A DNA stretch of 64,000 bases from Pseudomonas sp. PICF141. Its GTDB lineage: Bacteria > Pseudomonadota > Gammaproteobacteria > Pseudomonadales > Pseudomonadaceae. Where the stretch lies: contig NZ_MUNM01000054.1 of NCBI RefSeq assembly GCF_002286815.1, positions 1 to 64,000 on the forward strand, given 5' to 3'. Positions within the stretch are counted from its first letter, which is position 1, and each line of letters starts with the position of its first letter. Below, piece by piece: positions 63,947-64,000 of the stretch. The notes beneath the pieces were generated by a model that did no database searches, was not told the origin of the DNA, and saw nothing but the letters and a program-made list of their open reading frames with translations. Position numbers and translations under genes: made by a program.

Positions 63947-64000
63947 ATCGATCCTTGGCAAAAAACGTCGCGTCCCCAAAGGGACACTGAACAACCGCAA

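Overview
The window looks like a chromosomal segment from a fluorescent Pseudomonas of the P. fluorescens group. The evidence is a complete run of pyoverdine (pvd/fpv) genes in the PAO1-like order, PvdS-type iron-starvation promoters, high G+C coding sequence and the Pseudomonas REP-type palindromes found between genes.

Layout. (1) 116-1939: a GH15 glucoamylase-like gene, unrelated to pyoverdine. (2) 2046-28945: the side-chain assembly line, all on the + strand: a type II thioesterase, a SyrP-like Asp beta-hydroxylase, then three NRPSs with six modules. Specificity codes read by eye from the A domains are Lys / Asp, Ala / Thr, Ala, and a sixth code best read as N5-hydroxy-Orn. With E domains after Asp, Thr, Ala(2) and OHOrn, the predicted chain is L-Lys, D-OHAsp, L-Ala, D-aThr, D-Ala, D-(cyclo)OHOrn. 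This is the constitution of pseudobactin B10. No thioesterase domain ends the line. (3) 29021-31136: an alpha/beta-hydrolase, then a small DUF6124-type gene with a structured leader, enclosed by inverted copies of a 111-bp palindromic repeat. (4) 31202-48301: fpvA, pvdE, pvdO-pvdN-pvdM, pvdP, opmQ-pvdT-pvdR, fpvI and pvdA, covering uptake, export to the periplasm, periplasmic maturation, efflux, sigma factor and ornithine hydroxylation. Relative to PAO1, pvdF (between pvdO and pvdE) and fpvR (between pvdR and fpvI) are absent from their usual places. pvdL, pvdS, pvdH and pvdQ are not in the window.

(5) 48627-53081: a BvgS/EvgS-like signalling operon made of a degenerate receiver protein, a NarL-type regulator and a large unorthodox sensor kinase. 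(6) 53213-57533: a LysR regulator divergent from a pirin, then a YcaC-like isochorismatase-fold hydrolase and an MscS channel with a cyclic-nucleotide-binding domain. (7) 57412-62681: a doubtful small ORF, a carboxymuconolactone-decarboxylase-like protein and a complete FecI-FecR-FecA-like cell-surface signalling system. (8) 62795-63946: an MFS transporter.

How it works together. Seven PvdS-type boxes (TAAAT-N16-CGT; one is a variant) precede the biosynthesis, export, maturation, efflux and pvdA units, so one iron-starvation sigma factor should switch them on together. Fur-like sites precede fpvI and the fecI-like gene. PvdA supplies OHOrn and the dioxygenase supplies OHAsp. Together with the chromophore catechol these give three bidentate iron ligands. 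PvdE moves the precursor to the periplasm, PvdM/N/O/P finish the chromophore, PvdRT-OpmQ secretes or recycles, and FpvA/FpvI handle uptake and signalling. All functional calls are by eye, without database searches.
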